A stretch of 64,000 nucleotides of DNA, from assembly GCF_027497175.1 (NCBI RefSeq), contig NZ_CP114901.1, forward strand, positions 186,001-250,000, given 5' to 3'. Position numbers and translations under genes: made by a program. This stretch comes from Verrucosispora sp. WMMD573 (GTDB lineage: Bacteria > Actinomycetota > Actinomycetes > Mycobacteriales > Micromonosporaceae). Positions 26,048 to 34,544 of the stretch are shown here, in pieces. Each line of letters opens with the position of its first letter. Positions within the stretch are counted from its first letter, which is position 1. The notes below the pieces were generated by a model. That model had not been told where the DNA came from. It made no database searches and saw only the letters and a program-made list of their open reading frames with translations.

Positions 26048-26370
26048 CACGCGTCCCGCAGCCGGCTCGGATCGACCTCGCGCCCCGGGTGGCGAGCGAG
26101 GTACTCGGTCTCCAGCTCGGCGGTACGCCGTAGGTGATTGGCGAGCGCCGAGTCGGTGGCGTGGCGCAGCGTGTCCAGGCGGGTGCGGTGCAGGCTCTGC
26201 ATCTCCCGAATGAGATCCTCCTCGCCCAGCTCGGCGGGATCGATGCCGAGCAGGTCGGCCTCGGGTGTGGGGGCCGGCGTCCGGTCGTCGCCCCACTCGG
26301 GAATCCGCTGCTCGGGGCTCACCTCCGTGCCGCCGGCGGGAAATCCGTCCTGTCGTCCCGATGCCGTCAT
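26047..26370 (-). CDS. Small conserved actinobacterial protein (DUF6158-like)
   Basis: Protein of 107 aa. The N-terminal 35 residues are disordered; the rest is helical with [60 protein letters not shown]. This matches my memory of the DUF6158 family, without a known function. The regular Leu/His/Arg pattern suggests a helical hairpin. First gene of a pair with the SRPBCC protein. Confidence 0.65.
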   Translation of the reverse strand: MTASGRQDGFPAGGTEVSPEQRIPEWGDDRTPAPTPEADLLGIDPAELGEEDLIREMQSLHRTRLDTLRHATDSALANHLRRTAELETEYLARHPGREVDPSRLRDA

Positions 26371-26478
26371 CTCGCCCCCTCGTCCGTCCTGGGCTGGCGT
26401 CTGTACGGTTGCCCAGACCGGGTGTGGCCAAACCCCGCCGCACTACGACACCGCGTCGGAGAATGCGGTCGGTTTCGG

Positions 26479-26484
26479 TACCCT
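26479..26484 (+). promoter_or_regulatory. -10 element for leaderless membrane-protein gene
   Basis: TACCCT, 6 bp before the ATG at 26491; no ribosome site present. Confidence 0.5.
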
Positions 26485-26490
26485 CGTGGC

Positions 26491-26952
26491 ATGAAGCGGC
26501 TCTGGACCCCGGCGTGGATCGCTCGCCACGTGGCCATGGTCGTGCTGGTGGCCACCTTTCTCGGTCTCGGGTGGTGGCAGGTCAGCCGGGCCGCCGCAGG
26601 CAACGCGATCAGCTGGGGTTACGCCGTGGAGTGGCCTATCTTCGCGGGCTTCGTGGTCTTCGTCTGGTGGCGCGAGGTACGCCATGCGCTGCGCACGGTC
26701 GCTCCGCCGTCCGGGGACGCGGTGGCCACGACGTCCGCCGGTCATCCGGACGGCACCGCCCGGCCCGACGGTGTCAGCGCTTCCGGCGCGATCGACGCCG
26801 GGCAGCCACGGGCGAGGATCCGACGTCCGGTGCGGTTTGCCCGGGTCTCCGCCGGTCCCGGCGAGGATGATGCCGACCTGGTTGCCTACAACCGTTACCT
26901 GTCATGGTTGAACGCCAATCCGGGCGCGAAGCCCGGTGACTATCCCGGCTGA
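26491..26952 (+). CDS. Two-TM membrane protein, unknown
   Basis: Protein of 153 aa. Two hydrophobic segments ([19 protein letters not shown] and [13 protein letters not shown]) stand near the N-terminus; the C-terminus is cytoplasmic, with a Pro/Ala/Thr-rich stretch then [25 protein letters not shown]. The YNRYLAWLNA-type ending is common in small actinobacterial membrane proteins often mis-named transcriptional regulators. Followed after 26 bp by the DUF3817 gene, with which it probably forms an operon. Confidence 0.75.
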   Translation: MKRLWTPAWIARHVAMVVLVATFLGLGWWQVSRAAAGNAISWGYAVEWPIFAGFVVFVWWREVRHALRTVAPPSGDAVATTSAGHPDGTARPDGVSASGAIDAGQPRARIRRPVRFARVSAGPGEDDADLVAYNRYLSWLNANPGAKPGDYPG

Positions 26953-26978
26953 GCCGGACCCGGAAGGACTGACGAGAA

Positions 26979-27320
26979 GTGCGCGCTGCCCTCACCCGCT
27001 ACCGCGTGATCGCCTGGGTCGTCGGCGTGGTGCTGATCCTGCTGGTCGTGATCGGCATGCCGCTCAAATACGGCTTCGACAACCCGGTCGTGGTGGAGAC
27101 CGTGGGCCAGGCACACGGCTTCCTCTACATGCTGTATCTGGTCGCCGCGTTCGACCTGTCCCGGCGGGCCGACTGGCCGCTCAAGCGCATGATCCTGGTG
27201 ATGCTGGCCGGCACCGTACCGTTCGTCTCCTTCTGGGCGGAACGGCGGGTGAGCGCACTGGTCGCCGCCGAGCAGCAGGAGCGGGAACAGGCGCAGGCGC
27301 CCGAGCCGATCGTCGGTTAG
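26979..27320 (+). CDS. DUF3817 integral membrane protein
   Basis: Protein of 113 aa with three hydrophobic segments (VIAWVVGVVLILLVVIGMPL; HGFLYMLYLVAAFDL; MILVMLAGTVPFVSFWAERR). The GQAHGFLYM and GTVPFVSFWAERR motifs are those of DUF3817, an actinobacterial membrane family of unknown role. GTG at 26979 has GGAAGGA ten bases upstream. Second gene of a pair. Confidence 0.85.
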   Translation: MRAALTRYRVIAWVVGVVLILLVVIGMPLKYGFDNPVVVETVGQAHGFLYMLYLVAAFDLSRRADWPLKRMILVMLAGTVPFVSFWAERRVSALVAAEQQEREQAQAPEPIVG

Positions 27321-27330
27321 CGGCCCGCCC

Positions 27331-27858
27331 TCACCGTCGCGGTCGCCACGGGTCCGCACCGGCCAGCGGATCCTCCCACCCGCCGTAGCTGTTCATCTCG
27401 CGGGCTCGACGCAGTGCCCGGCTCACCTGGCCGAACTGCTGCTCGTCGTCGCTGCTGAACAGCAGCTCGTCGGTCCCCGCCCGGCGGCCCCACAGCTCGT
27501 ACGCCGGTGGCCGCCAGCGGTCGCCCGCCGCCGCGAGCAGCACCGGCACCAGAAACACGGCACCGAGCAGCAGGTACGCCCCGGCGGTGAGCCGTTGCAG
27601 TCCTCCGGTGAACCCCAGCACCAGTCCCACCCCGCCGATCACCACCGTCGAGGCCAGCACGGCCCGGGTCGCCGCCCGATCGTGCGGCCCCCGGGTGCTG
27701 TGCAGATGGGTCAGCTCGGCGACGCGCCAGCTGCTGCGGCCGACGGTGAATCGGTCGACTGTGACGATGATCCCGGGACGGGCGTAGAGCAACGTCGGCC
27801 CGGTGCCGGCGCCTCGGGGTGTTCGTGGCGTCCGCGTGGTCGCGCGATCAGGATTCAC
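27331..27858 (-). CDS. DUF6232-like membrane protein
   Basis: Protein of 175 aa. An N-terminal beta region (LLYARPGIIVTVDRFTVGRSSWRVAELTHLHSTRGPHDRA) leads into two hydrophobic segments (AVLASTVVIGGVGLVLGFT; AGAYLLLGAVFLVPVLLAAAG) and a cytoplasmic tail. The arrangement fits DUF6232, where a small strand-rich domain is joined to a two-TM anchor. Role unknown. The GTG at 27858 has GGGAGGAGGGG eight bases upstream; a further upstream frame to 28344 has no such support. Confidence 0.72.
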   Translation of the reverse strand: MNPDRATTRTPRTPRGAGTGPTLLYARPGIIVTVDRFTVGRSSWRVAELTHLHSTRGPHDRAATRAVLASTVVIGGVGLVLGFTGGLQRLTAGAYLLLGAVFLVPVLLAAAGDRWRPPAYELWGRRAGTDELLFSSDDEQQFGQVSRALRRAREMNSYGGWEDPLAGADPWRPRR

Positions 27859-28352
27859 GCCCCCTCCTCCCACGGCTGGTAGCACCGGGTCGGCCTCCGT
27901 CGGCAGCGACTCGAAGGACGCCAGCACGAGGTGATCGCCCCTGCGCATCGACGCCGGTTGACGGGATTCCCGGTCGCGCGATTCATTGTGGGCCGGCCGC
28001 GCTACTCCGGCGGCGACGTTTCCGATGGTCAGGGGCTTGGGGGTGGCCTGATGCCGCCGGAAAGAGCCCACCGAGTCCGGCTTGTCGGTCAAAACGTCCC
28101 GGCATCCGACGTCATATGCCGGGAGCGACCAGTCCGACATGTCGCCGATGACCTGCTTGAGGCCGGATGTCGCTGCGTGTTCCGCCACAGCACTCCCAGT
28201 GGTCCCGGCTTTCTCTGCGGATGACTCCCGTCCCGTACTAGGTTGGGCAGGTCGGCCCGGCCGGCCGCTGTCCACCCGGATGGCACCGGGCCGTCGCCGT
28301 CGCGGAGCCTCAGCCGCCCCGCGCCGGCTTCGGGAGAGGAGCATTCGGGCTC
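27859..28352. other. Non-coding stretch before the NlpC/P60 gene
   Basis: About 490 bases with no convincing gene. I looked for the c-di-AMP (ydaO) riboswitch that often precedes actinobacterial cell-wall hydrolase genes and did not find its conserved core. TAGGTT near 28239 is a possible -10 for the downstream gene. Confidence 0.4.
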
Positions 28353-29324
28353 TTGTCGTCCCTGACGCACACGCTGCGTGCCCTGACGGTCGCCGCCTTT
28401 TCGCTGGCGCTGCTCGTGCCGGCGACGGTGGCCCGGGCCGAACCTTCCCCCGCCGAACTGACCCGGCGCATCGAGAAGGCCTCCGTCGAGTTGGAACGCG
28501 TGGTGGAGGCCCACAACGAGCTGCGGGAGAAAATCAAGGAGAACCGTTCCGCGGTGGAGCGGTTGCAGGACCGGATCGGCCCGCTGGAGCAGCAGGCCGA
28601 ACAGAGCCGGGCGGACGTCGGCGAGTTGGCGGTGACCGCGTACAAGACCGGCAACCTCGGCACCGTCGACGCGTTGCTGCACGGCGGTGACTCGACCTCC
28701 GTGCTGGACCGGCTCGGCACGCTGGACCACCTCACCCGGCAGCGGCAGGCGACCATCGCCAGCTACACCGCCGACCAGCGGCAGCTCCTCGACGAGAAGA
28801 CCCGGCTGGACGTCACGCTCAGCCGTCAGGCGGCGCAGTCGCGCGAACTGTCCTCGGCCAAGAAGCGGATCGAGCGCGATCTCGCCAAGCTCTACGAGAT
28901 GCGCCGGGAGGCGTACGGCCGGGCGACCGAACGACCGACGAACCGAGCCAGCAACGCCCAGGACGCACCGGCCGTCTCCGGCAAGGCTGGCGTCGCTGTC
29001 CGGTACGCCTACGGCGCGCTGGGCAAGCCGTACGCCTGGGGCCAGGACGGGCCGGGCAGCTACGACTGCTCCGGGCTGACCTCGGCCGCCTGGCGGGCCG
29101 CCGGCCGGTCCCTGCCGCACAACACCCGGATGCAGTGGGGCGTGGTGGCCCACATCAGTCGCGGCGAGTTGCGCCCCGGCGATCTCGTCTTCTACCGCAG
29201 CCTCGGCCATGTGGCCATCTACGTGGGCGACGGGCAGGTCATCCACGCACCGACCTTCGGCCGCAACGTGGAGAAGCGATCCGTGGACCTGATGTCGCCG
29301 TACGGTTACGGTCGGGTGCGTTGA
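28353..29324 (+). CDS. NlpC/P60 peptidoglycan endopeptidase with coiled-coil N-terminus
   Basis: Protein of 323 aa. Signal peptide ending near VPATVARA (residue 29), a long coiled coil (about 33-190, PcsB/RipA-like), and a C-terminal NlpC/P60 domain (about 212-323). Catalytic residues: Cys239 in YDCSG, His286 in LGHVAIYVG, and His298 in VIHAPT. Such enzymes cut between D-Glu and diaminopimelate in the peptide stem and act in cell separation; the coiled coil probably restrains the catalytic domain. The TTG at 28353 begins the signal peptide and follows AGAGGAG by about 11 bases. A terminator at 29394 separates it from the sigma-factor gene. Confidence 0.9.
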   Translation: MSSLTHTLRALTVAAFSLALLVPATVARAEPSPAELTRRIEKASVELERVVEAHNELREKIKENRSAVERLQDRIGPLEQQAEQSRADVGELAVTAYKTGNLGTVDALLHGGDSTSVLDRLGTLDHLTRQRQATIASYTADQRQLLDEKTRLDVTLSRQAAQSRELSSAKKRIERDLAKLYEMRREAYGRATERPTNRASNAQDAPAVSGKAGVAVRYAYGALGKPYAWGQDGPGSYDCSGLTSAAWRAAGRSLPHNTRMQWGVVAHISRGELRPGDLVFYRSLGHVAIYVGDGQVIHAPTFGRNVEKRSVDLMSPYGYGRVR

Positions 29325-29393
29325 GCTGCCGGACGTGACGTGCCGTGCCGGCGGGCCTCCGAACTCGACATCCGAGAACCGCCGACAACGAAG

Positions 29394-29440
29394 AACGGCG
29401 AACGGCCGGCGGCCCTGTCGGACGCCGGCCGTTCGCCGTT
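29394..29440. terminator. Bidirectional terminator
   Basis: Perfect 18-bp inverted repeat (arms 29394-29411 and 29423-29440, arm begins AACGGCGAACGG) between the convergent NlpC/P60 and sigma-factor genes. Confidence 0.8.
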
Positions 29441-29452
29441 GTCGTCGCCTGC

Positions 29453-30454
29453 TCAGGCCGCTTGCAGGCCCTCGGCGCGGGCCAGCTCGCGGAGCCGGCC
29501 GAGCGCCTGGATCTCCAACTGCCGGATCCGCTCCCGGGACAGGGAGAACCGCGACGCCACCTCGGTCAGCGAGTGCTCCCGGCCGTCCTCCAGCCCGTAC
29601 CGGGCCCGCATGATGCCGGCCGAGCGGTCGTCCAGGTGGTTGAGCAGCCCTTCGATGCGCTGCCGCTCCAACCCGGTGAGCACGATCTCCTCGGGGGAGG
29701 GAGCGTCGCTGTCGGCGACCAGGTCACCGAGGTTGGTGTCGCCGTCGTCACCGACCGGCGTGTCCAGCGACACGGTGTCCTGCGACCAGCGGACCAGTTC
29801 GTTGACCCGCTCGACGGTCACCCCGAGCGCCGCCGCGATCTGCTCCGGCTCCGGGTCGCCGCCCAACTCACGGGTGAGCTGCCGAGCCACGTTACGCATC
29901 CGGTTGACGTCCTCCACCAGGTGCACCGGCAGCCGCACGGTGCGCTCCTGCTGGGCGATCGCCCGGCTGATGGCCTGACGGATCCACCACGTCGCATAGG
30001 TGGAGAACTTGTATCCACGTTCGTAGTCGAACTTCTCGACCGCCCGGACCAGACCGGTGTTGCCCTCCTGAATGAGGTCCAACATGGGCATGCCGGAGCG
30101 GACGTAACGTCGGGCGATCGACACGACCAGTCGCAGGTTGGCCCGGATGAACAGGTCCTTGGCCCGCTCTCCGTCGGCGATCAGCCGCTCCAACTCCTCC
30201 CGGGTGGCCCCGTCGGGGACGCGGTCCTCGCCCAGCAGGTGCTCGGCGTACAGGCCGGCCTCGATGGCCTTGGAGAGGTCGACCTCCTTGGCGGCGTCAA
30301 GCAGCGGCGTCCGGGAGATCTCGTGCAGGTAGACTCCGACCAGATCGCGCTCCTCGGCGACCTCGTCAGTTCGCATTCCGATGTTCTTGTCCACGGTGCC
30401 CACGGTCCCCTCGCTCGCGCCGGTTGCCCGGTTCCTTGCCATCCCCACGCCCAT
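29453..30454 (-). CDS. Principal-like RNA polymerase sigma factor (group 2, SigB/Hrd type)
   Basis: Protein of 333 aa. Region 1.2 (DLVGVYLHEISRTPLLDAAKEVDL), region 2 (FIRANLRLVVSIARRY, LDLIQEGNTGLVRAVEKFDYERGYKFSTYATWWIRQAISRA), region 3 (RLPVHLVEDVNRM...) and region 4 (RARYGLEDGREHSLTEVASRFSLSRERIRQLE). Length and the near-identical region 2 place it in group 2, close to the principal sigma; it lacks the long N-terminal extension of the primary HrdB. It probably serves stationary or stress transcription. The ATG at 30454 has GGGGGAGG four bases upstream; 33 extra upstream codons have none. CTGATAATCAG at 30560-30570, in the upstream region, is a small palindrome. Confidence 0.92.
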   Translation of the reverse strand: MGVGMARNRATGASEGTVGTVDKNIGMRTDEVAEERDLVGVYLHEISRTPLLDAAKEVDLSKAIEAGLYAEHLLGEDRVPDGATREELERLIADGERAKDLFIRANLRLVVSIARRYVRSGMPMLDLIQEGNTGLVRAVEKFDYERGYKFSTYATWWIRQAISRAIAQQERTVRLPVHLVEDVNRMRNVARQLTRELGGDPEPEQIAAALGVTVERVNELVRWSQDTVSLDTPVGDDGDTNLGDLVADSDAPSPEEIVLTGLERQRIEGLLNHLDDRSAGIMRARYGLEDGREHSLTEVASRFSLSRERIRQLEIQALGRLRELARAEGLQAA

Positions 30455-31041
30455 CAGCCCTCCCCCGTAACCTCCGCTGTGCCCATCGGTGCTGACATCT
30501 ACACAACAGATGAGACGTGTCGGGGATTCCATGTCGTGGGTCGAAAGTGTCACGAATGCCTGATAATCAGCTGAGAGCAGCGTCCACGTTTGCTGTCAGC
30601 GCCCTGCCTGGCTGTCGTCGGCAGGCACCCCGTGAGGTCGACGGATCGACAGATCGCCGCCCGTCCCGGTCCATGGCAGCACTGCCCGGCCGATAGGCAC
30701 AGCGACCCGGGTCACCACCGTGCTGCGATCCCGGTCACTGCCTGATACGCGTACGTGGACTGCTCGGTTCATCCACGCCGGTAGTAATACCCCACGCCCT
30801 GATGAACAATCCGCGCCCCGGTCCTATGCCCGCCACGGCCAGCGCTCCGGCCGGCTGTCGCGTTCCTGACGCGAACCCGTCCGCAGGTGCCGCGTGCCTG
30901 CCCAGGACGATCGTCCGGCCGGTGCGCCCTTCGTCCCCGTCGGATGGGCCACCACGTCTGCGCGGGCTTCGGCCGTCACGCCCCTCTTCCGGCCCGAGTG
31001 CCCCCGGGTGGGGCGCACGGCTCCCCGATCGGGCACCGCAC
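30455..31041. other. Non-coding stretch between sigma factor and SDR genes
   Basis: Nearly 600 bases without a supported gene. It must hold the divergent promoters. The sequence from 30480 to 30600 is less G+C-rich. Nothing else recognised. Confidence 0.45.
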
Positions 31042-31047
31042 TAACCT
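31042..31047 (+). promoter_or_regulatory. -10 element for leaderless SDR gene
   Basis: TAACCT, 6 bp before the ATG at 31054. Confidence 0.55.
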
Positions 31048-31053
31048 CGGTTC

Positions 31054-31749
31054 ATGGCGAATCGCACTGTGTTGGTCACCGGGGCCACGGGCGGACTGGG
31101 CACGGCGGTCAGCGCCGCGTTCGTGGCGGCCGGGTGGCGAGTGGTTGCGCCCCAGCGCCGGCAACCGGACCCGCTGGGCGGGCCGGAGCCCAACGCTCCC
31201 GTGCGAATGGTCGCGGACCTGACCGACCCAACGGACGTCGCCCGGGTGGCCGAGGTGGCGGCCGGAGATCCCGAGTCGCCACTACGCGCCGTGGTCAACC
31301 TCGTCGGCGGGTACGCCAGCGGTGGTCTGGTGCACGAGACGCCGGTCGAGGACTTCGAACGGATGCTCACCCTGAACCTCCGCCCGACCCACCTGGTCAC
31401 CCGGGCCGCGCTGCCCCACCTGATTTCCGCCGGTGGCGGCGCGGTGGTCTGCGTGGCTGCCCGGGCGGCGGTCGCGCCCTTCTCCGGGGTCGGTGGCTAC
31501 GTGACCGCGAAGGCCGCCGTGCTCGGCTTCGCCGCCGCGGTGGCGGTGGAGTACAAGGTGGCCGGCGTCCGCTGCAACACGGTGCTGCCGAGCGTCATCG
31601 ACACCCCGACCAACCGCGACGCGATGCCGGATGCCGATCACACCCGCTGGGTGGACCCTGCCGAGATCGCCTCGGTGATCCGCTTCCTCGCGTCGGACGA
31701 GTCGGCGCCCACCAGCGGCGCCGCCGTACCCGTCTACGGACGGGCCTGA
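31054..31749 (+). CDS. Short-chain dehydrogenase/reductase
   Basis: Protein of 231 aa, classical SDR. Cofactor-binding TGATGGLG at residues 9-16, NLVGGY in place of the usual NNAG, and catalytic YVTAK (Tyr and Lys). The loss of the NNAG motif is common in a subset of actinobacterial SDRs. Substrate unknown. The short basic residues after strand 2 (PQRRQPD) favour NADP. The 3' end overlaps the convergent kinase-like gene by 16 bp. No ribosome site; leaderless start from TAACCT. Confidence 0.88.
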   Translation: MANRTVLVTGATGGLGTAVSAAFVAAGWRVVAPQRRQPDPLGGPEPNAPVRMVADLTDPTDVARVAEVAAGDPESPLRAVVNLVGGYASGGLVHETPVEDFERMLTLNLRPTHLVTRAALPHLISAGGGAVVCVAARAAVAPFSGVGGYVTAKAAVLGFAAAVAVEYKVAGVRCNTVLPSVIDTPTNRDAMPDADHTRWVDPAEIASVIRFLASDESAPTSGAAVPVYGRA

Positions 31750-32450
31750 AGCGGCACCAGTTCCGTCACCGGCACCGCGATGTCGTTAGGGTCGCCGCCG
31801 GCTGCCAGCCAGGCGTTCAGGTGCCCACGAATCTTCCGGGCGATCTCCTCGGCCGGGAGATCCGCGTCGACCGGCACGAACGTCGGGTACTCCGGCAGCG
31901 TGCGGTAGGCCAGGTCAGCGGCGGTCAGGAAGCCGAGGCTCTCGTGGTCGGTGCCCCTGAGCTTGATCCGCCGGTACGCCTCGGTCGGCTCGACGGTCAG
32001 CAGGAACGTCACCTGCGGCCGGGGGAAGAGCCGGTAAGCGGCCCGGACCAGCCGCTCCCAGCGGTGCCCGCCATGTGCCCGCAGGCTGGCGTACTGGCAG
32101 GCGGCGTAGCGGTCCATCACCGCCACCCGACCGGTGAACAGGCCACCGACAAGTGTCATCGCGATGGCCAGCCAGCGCAGCACGGACTCCACCAGGAGCA
32201 TTCCGTCCCGTCCGAGGAGGCTCTGGGCATCCGGCCGACCCAGTCGGTGCGCCGCCCGGCCGAGCCAGCGCCGTCCGCCCGCGTTGCGGTGGTAGGTGGC
32301 CGGCAAGCCGGCCGCGGTCAGCGACTCGGCGAGCCGGTATGCCTGGGTGGTCTTGCCTGAGCCGTCGATGCCGATCAGGGCTACGGTGCGGAGCCGGCCC
32401 CGGGCACGGCCGATTCCCGTCGAAGCGGTCACTCCCATCGATCTGGCCAC
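31734..32450 (-). CDS. Thymidylate-kinase-like P-loop protein
   Basis: Protein of 238 aa. Walker A GIDGSGKTT (about residues 25-33) and a later VMDRYAACQYASLRAHGG, corresponding to the DR(Y/F) motif of dTMP kinases, which binds the nucleoside monophosphate. The rest diverges from standard thymidylate kinase (no lid Arg motif seen), so the phosphate acceptor may differ. The GTG at 32450 is chosen over an upstream GTG at 32477 because TAACCT ends exactly 7 bp before it, giving a leaderless start. Convergent with the SDR gene, overlapping by 16 bp. Confidence 0.75.
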   Translation of the reverse strand: MARSMGVTASTGIGRARGRLRTVALIGIDGSGKTTQAYRLAESLTAAGLPATYHRNAGGRRWLGRAAHRLGRPDAQSLLGRDGMLLVESVLRWLAIAMTLVGGLFTGRVAVMDRYAACQYASLRAHGGHRWERLVRAAYRLFPRPQVTFLLTVEPTEAYRRIKLRGTDHESLGFLTAADLAYRTLPEYPTFVPVDADLPAEEIARKIRGHLNAWLAAGGDPNDIAVPVTELVPLQARP

Positions 32451-32457
32451 CCTGGAA

Positions 32458-32463
32458 AGGTTA
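32458..32463 (-). promoter_or_regulatory. -10 element for leaderless kinase-like gene
   Basis: Minus-strand TAACCT, 7 bp before the GTG at 32450. It lies inside the longer reading frame that begins at 32477, which argues against the longer form. Confidence 0.5.
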
Positions 32464-32613
32464 TCCGACAGGCGCACGGTGGTGCACCATTGATCCGGTT
32501 TGATACCCTTTCATCCCCTTGCGCGCGCGGGGCAGGTGTGGACGACCGGATTGCCGGGTACCGATCGGAGATCCCACCGGTGGCACCCCCGACGAGTCGA
32601 CGGGAGAGGCGAG

Positions 32614-33198
32614 ATGGCCGAGCGCGACGACGAGACTCTCCTACACACCCTCAAGAAGGTCGCCGCCGTGCTCAAACAGTCCGAGATCCCGTTCGCTCTC
32701 GGCGGCAGCTTCGCCGTCTACGCACACGGCGGGCACTCCAGCGAGCACGACGTCGACTTCCTCATCCGCGAGTCCGACGTTGAGGCCGCGCTGGAGGCGC
32801 TGGGACAGGCCGGCTTCACCGCCGAGCGGCCACCAGAGGACTGGCTGGTCAAGGTCTACGACGGCGGCCGGATGGTGGACCTGATCCACCGACCGGTCGA
32901 GACGCCGGTGACCGAGGAGACCTTCACCGACACGGTCGTGCGGCCGGTGGACGCCATCCACATGCCGGTGCTGTCGGCCACCCAACTGATGGTGCACAAA
33001 CTGCTCAGCTTCTCCCAGCACTACTGCGATTTCGCCCGAGGGCTGCCGCTGGCCCGTTCACTGCGTGAGCAGATCGACTGGGAACGGGTACGCAAGGAGA
33101 CGCAGCACTCGCCGTACGCGGAGTCGTTCCTGGTGCTGCTGGACAGGCTGGACGTCGTGCCGCACTCCGGCACGACCGACGGGAAGGGGGGAACGTGA
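32614..33198 (+). CDS. Nucleotidyltransferase-fold protein
   Basis: Protein of 194 aa. LGGSFAVYAHGGHSSEHDVDFLI holds the GGS and the DxD pair of the polymerase-beta-like nucleotidyltransferase fold (AbiEii/MNT-like). A following helical part has MVDLIHRPVE and MHVLSATQLMVHKLLSF-like sequence (MPVLSATQLMVHKLLSF), as in proteins annotated as nucleotidyltransferase/DUF1814-like. Target unknown; no antitoxin-like partner is present. ATG at 32614 has GGAGAGG five bases upstream. Its stop overlaps the GTG of the BON-domain gene. Confidence 0.78.
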   Translation: MAERDDETLLHTLKKVAAVLKQSEIPFALGGSFAVYAHGGHSSEHDVDFLIRESDVEAALEALGQAGFTAERPPEDWLVKVYDGGRMVDLIHRPVETPVTEETFTDTVVRPVDAIHMPVLSATQLMVHKLLSFSQHYCDFARGLPLARSLREQIDWERVRKETQHSPYAESFLVLLDRLDVVPHSGTTDGKGGT

Positions 33199-33470
33199 CC
33201 GCGCACCTCGACTCCGGCGCCGGTCCGCCCGACGAGTACGTCGAGGCGGAGATCCACCGGCTGCTGACCGAAGATCCGGCCGTGGCCGAACAGGGAATCA
33301 CCGTGGTCCGTACCGAACGCGCTCTCGTGCTGCACGGCGAGGTCGAGAGCGCACACCGGCGGGACGAGATCCTGCGTCGGGTGGCCGATCGCTTCCCGGA
33401 CGTCCCGATCACCAGTGACATCGGGGTGATCCGCGCGCAGGCGCCCACGGAGATCGAGCAACTGCCCTGA
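33195..33470 (+). CDS. BON-domain protein
   Basis: Protein of 91 aa, one BON-like alpha/beta domain (DEYVEAEIHRLLTEDPAVAEQGITVVRTERALVLHGEVESAHRRDEILRRVADRFPDVPITSDI). BON domains bind phospholipid or membranes in periplasmic proteins; this one has no signal peptide, so is cytoplasmic. GTG at 33195 overlaps the preceding stop by four bases (GTGA). Middle gene of a nucleotidyltransferase-BON-phosphoesterase series. Confidence 0.75.
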   Translation: MTAHLDSGAGPPDEYVEAEIHRLLTEDPAVAEQGITVVRTERALVLHGEVESAHRRDEILRRVADRFPDVPITSDIGVIRAQAPTEIEQLP

Positions 33471-33480
33471 GGGAGGTTCG

Positions 33481-34257
33481 ATGGTTATCCGGATCGCCGC
33501 CGTGGGCGACGTGCATCTGGACGAGGACGTGGTCGGCCGATTCCGGCCGGCCCTGGAACAACTACCGGGCAGCGTCGACGCGCTGCTGCTGGCCGGCGAC
33601 CTGACCCGACACGGCACCGAGGCCGAGGCCCGATGCGTGGCCCGGGAGTTCGGTGGCCTTGGCGTACCGGTGATCGCGGTGCTGGGCAACCACGATCATC
33701 AGTGCGACCAGGTGCCCCAGGTGGTGGGGACGCTGGAGGAGGCGGGCATCACCGTGCTGGAGGGCGACGGGGTGGTGCTGGACTGCCCGGGTGGTCGCCT
33801 CGGCGTCGCCGGGGTGAAGGGCTTCGGTGGCGGTTTCGCCGGCCGGTGCGCCAGCGACTTCGGCGAGCCGGAGATGAAGGCGTTCGTACGCACCACGACC
33901 GAGAGCGCCGACCGGTTGAGCGAGGCGTTGCGCTCGCTTGACTGCGACGTGCTGGTGGCACTCACCCACTACGCCCCGGTGCCGGACACCCTGGCCGGGG
34001 AACCGTTGGAGATCTACCCGTTCCTCGGCTGCTACCAGTTGGGGCAGGCCGTCGACGCCGCGCCGACCGCACTCGCCCTGCACGGTCACGCCCACCACGG
34101 CTCCGAGCGGGGCACCACCCCGGGCGGGGTACGCGTACGCAACGTGGCCCACCCGGTCATCAAGCAGGCGTACAGCGTCTTCCACCTGGGCGATCACCTT
34201 GATCAGGGCGAGGTTTCCGGAGTCGCCGCCGGGGGTATTCAGCAACCATGGAGCTGA
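33481..34257 (+). CDS. Calcineurin-like metallophosphoesterase
   Basis: Protein of 258 aa with the five metallophosphoesterase blocks: AVGDVHLDED, LLLAGDLTRHG, VLGNHDHQ, LTHYAP and LHGHAHHG. These supply the His/Asp/Asn ligands of a two-metal site. Substrate unknown. ATG at 33481 has GGGAGG five bases upstream, and the gene follows the BON gene by 10 bp, so the three form an operon. Its last 10 bp overlap the start of the next small gene in another frame. Confidence 0.88.
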   Translation: MVIRIAAVGDVHLDEDVVGRFRPALEQLPGSVDALLLAGDLTRHGTEAEARCVAREFGGLGVPVIAVLGNHDHQCDQVPQVVGTLEEAGITVLEGDGVVLDCPGGRLGVAGVKGFGGGFAGRCASDFGEPEMKAFVRTTTESADRLSEALRSLDCDVLVALTHYAPVPDTLAGEPLEIYPFLGCYQLGQAVDAAPTALALHGHAHHGSERGTTPGGVRVRNVAHPVIKQAYSVFHLGDHLDQGEVSGVAAGGIQQPWS

Positions 34258-34391
34258 TTCTCTGGATTCTCGCAGTCGTACTGGTGGTTGCCGGCATTCT
34301 CGCGCTGTTCCGCCGGCAGATCCTCTGGGGCATCGTCCTCATCGTTGTCGGGCTGCTCGTCGGCCCGGGTGGGGTCAGCATCTTCAGTTGA
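34248..34391 (+). CDS. GPGG-motif small membrane protein
   Basis: Protein of 47 aa: MELILWILAVVLVVAGILAL, a basic turn FRRQ, a second hydrophobic helix and the ending GLLVGPGGVSIFS. This is the small two-helix actinobacterial family named for its GPGG motif. Function unknown. The start overlaps the phosphoesterase gene by 10 bp, suggesting coupling. Confidence 0.75.
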   Translation: MELILWILAVVLVVAGILALFRRQILWGIVLIVVGLLVGPGGVSIFS

Positions 34392-34544
34392 CCTGGCGAC
34401 GCAGGGCGTCGCTCACCTGACCCGCCGGGGTCGTCGCGCCCGGTGCTCCGTCCTCCCGACAGGAGCTACCGGACGCGGCGACCCCGGCGTTCGTGTCGTC
34501 GGCCGGAAGGTTTGCCGCCACCGCTCAGCGGAGAACCACCGACC

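Noticed and set aside
27859..28344. Upstream extension of the DUF6232-like gene
   Set aside because: No recognisable domain, no ribosome site, and a good start exists at 27858.
27859..28352. Possible c-di-AMP riboswitch before the NlpC/P60 gene
   Set aside because: Expected from family context, but the conserved core (such as the ACAGCUAAC-like segment) is not present.
30560..30570. CTGATAATCAG palindrome upstream of the sigma-factor gene as an operator
   Set aside because: Too short and single; no related site found nearby.
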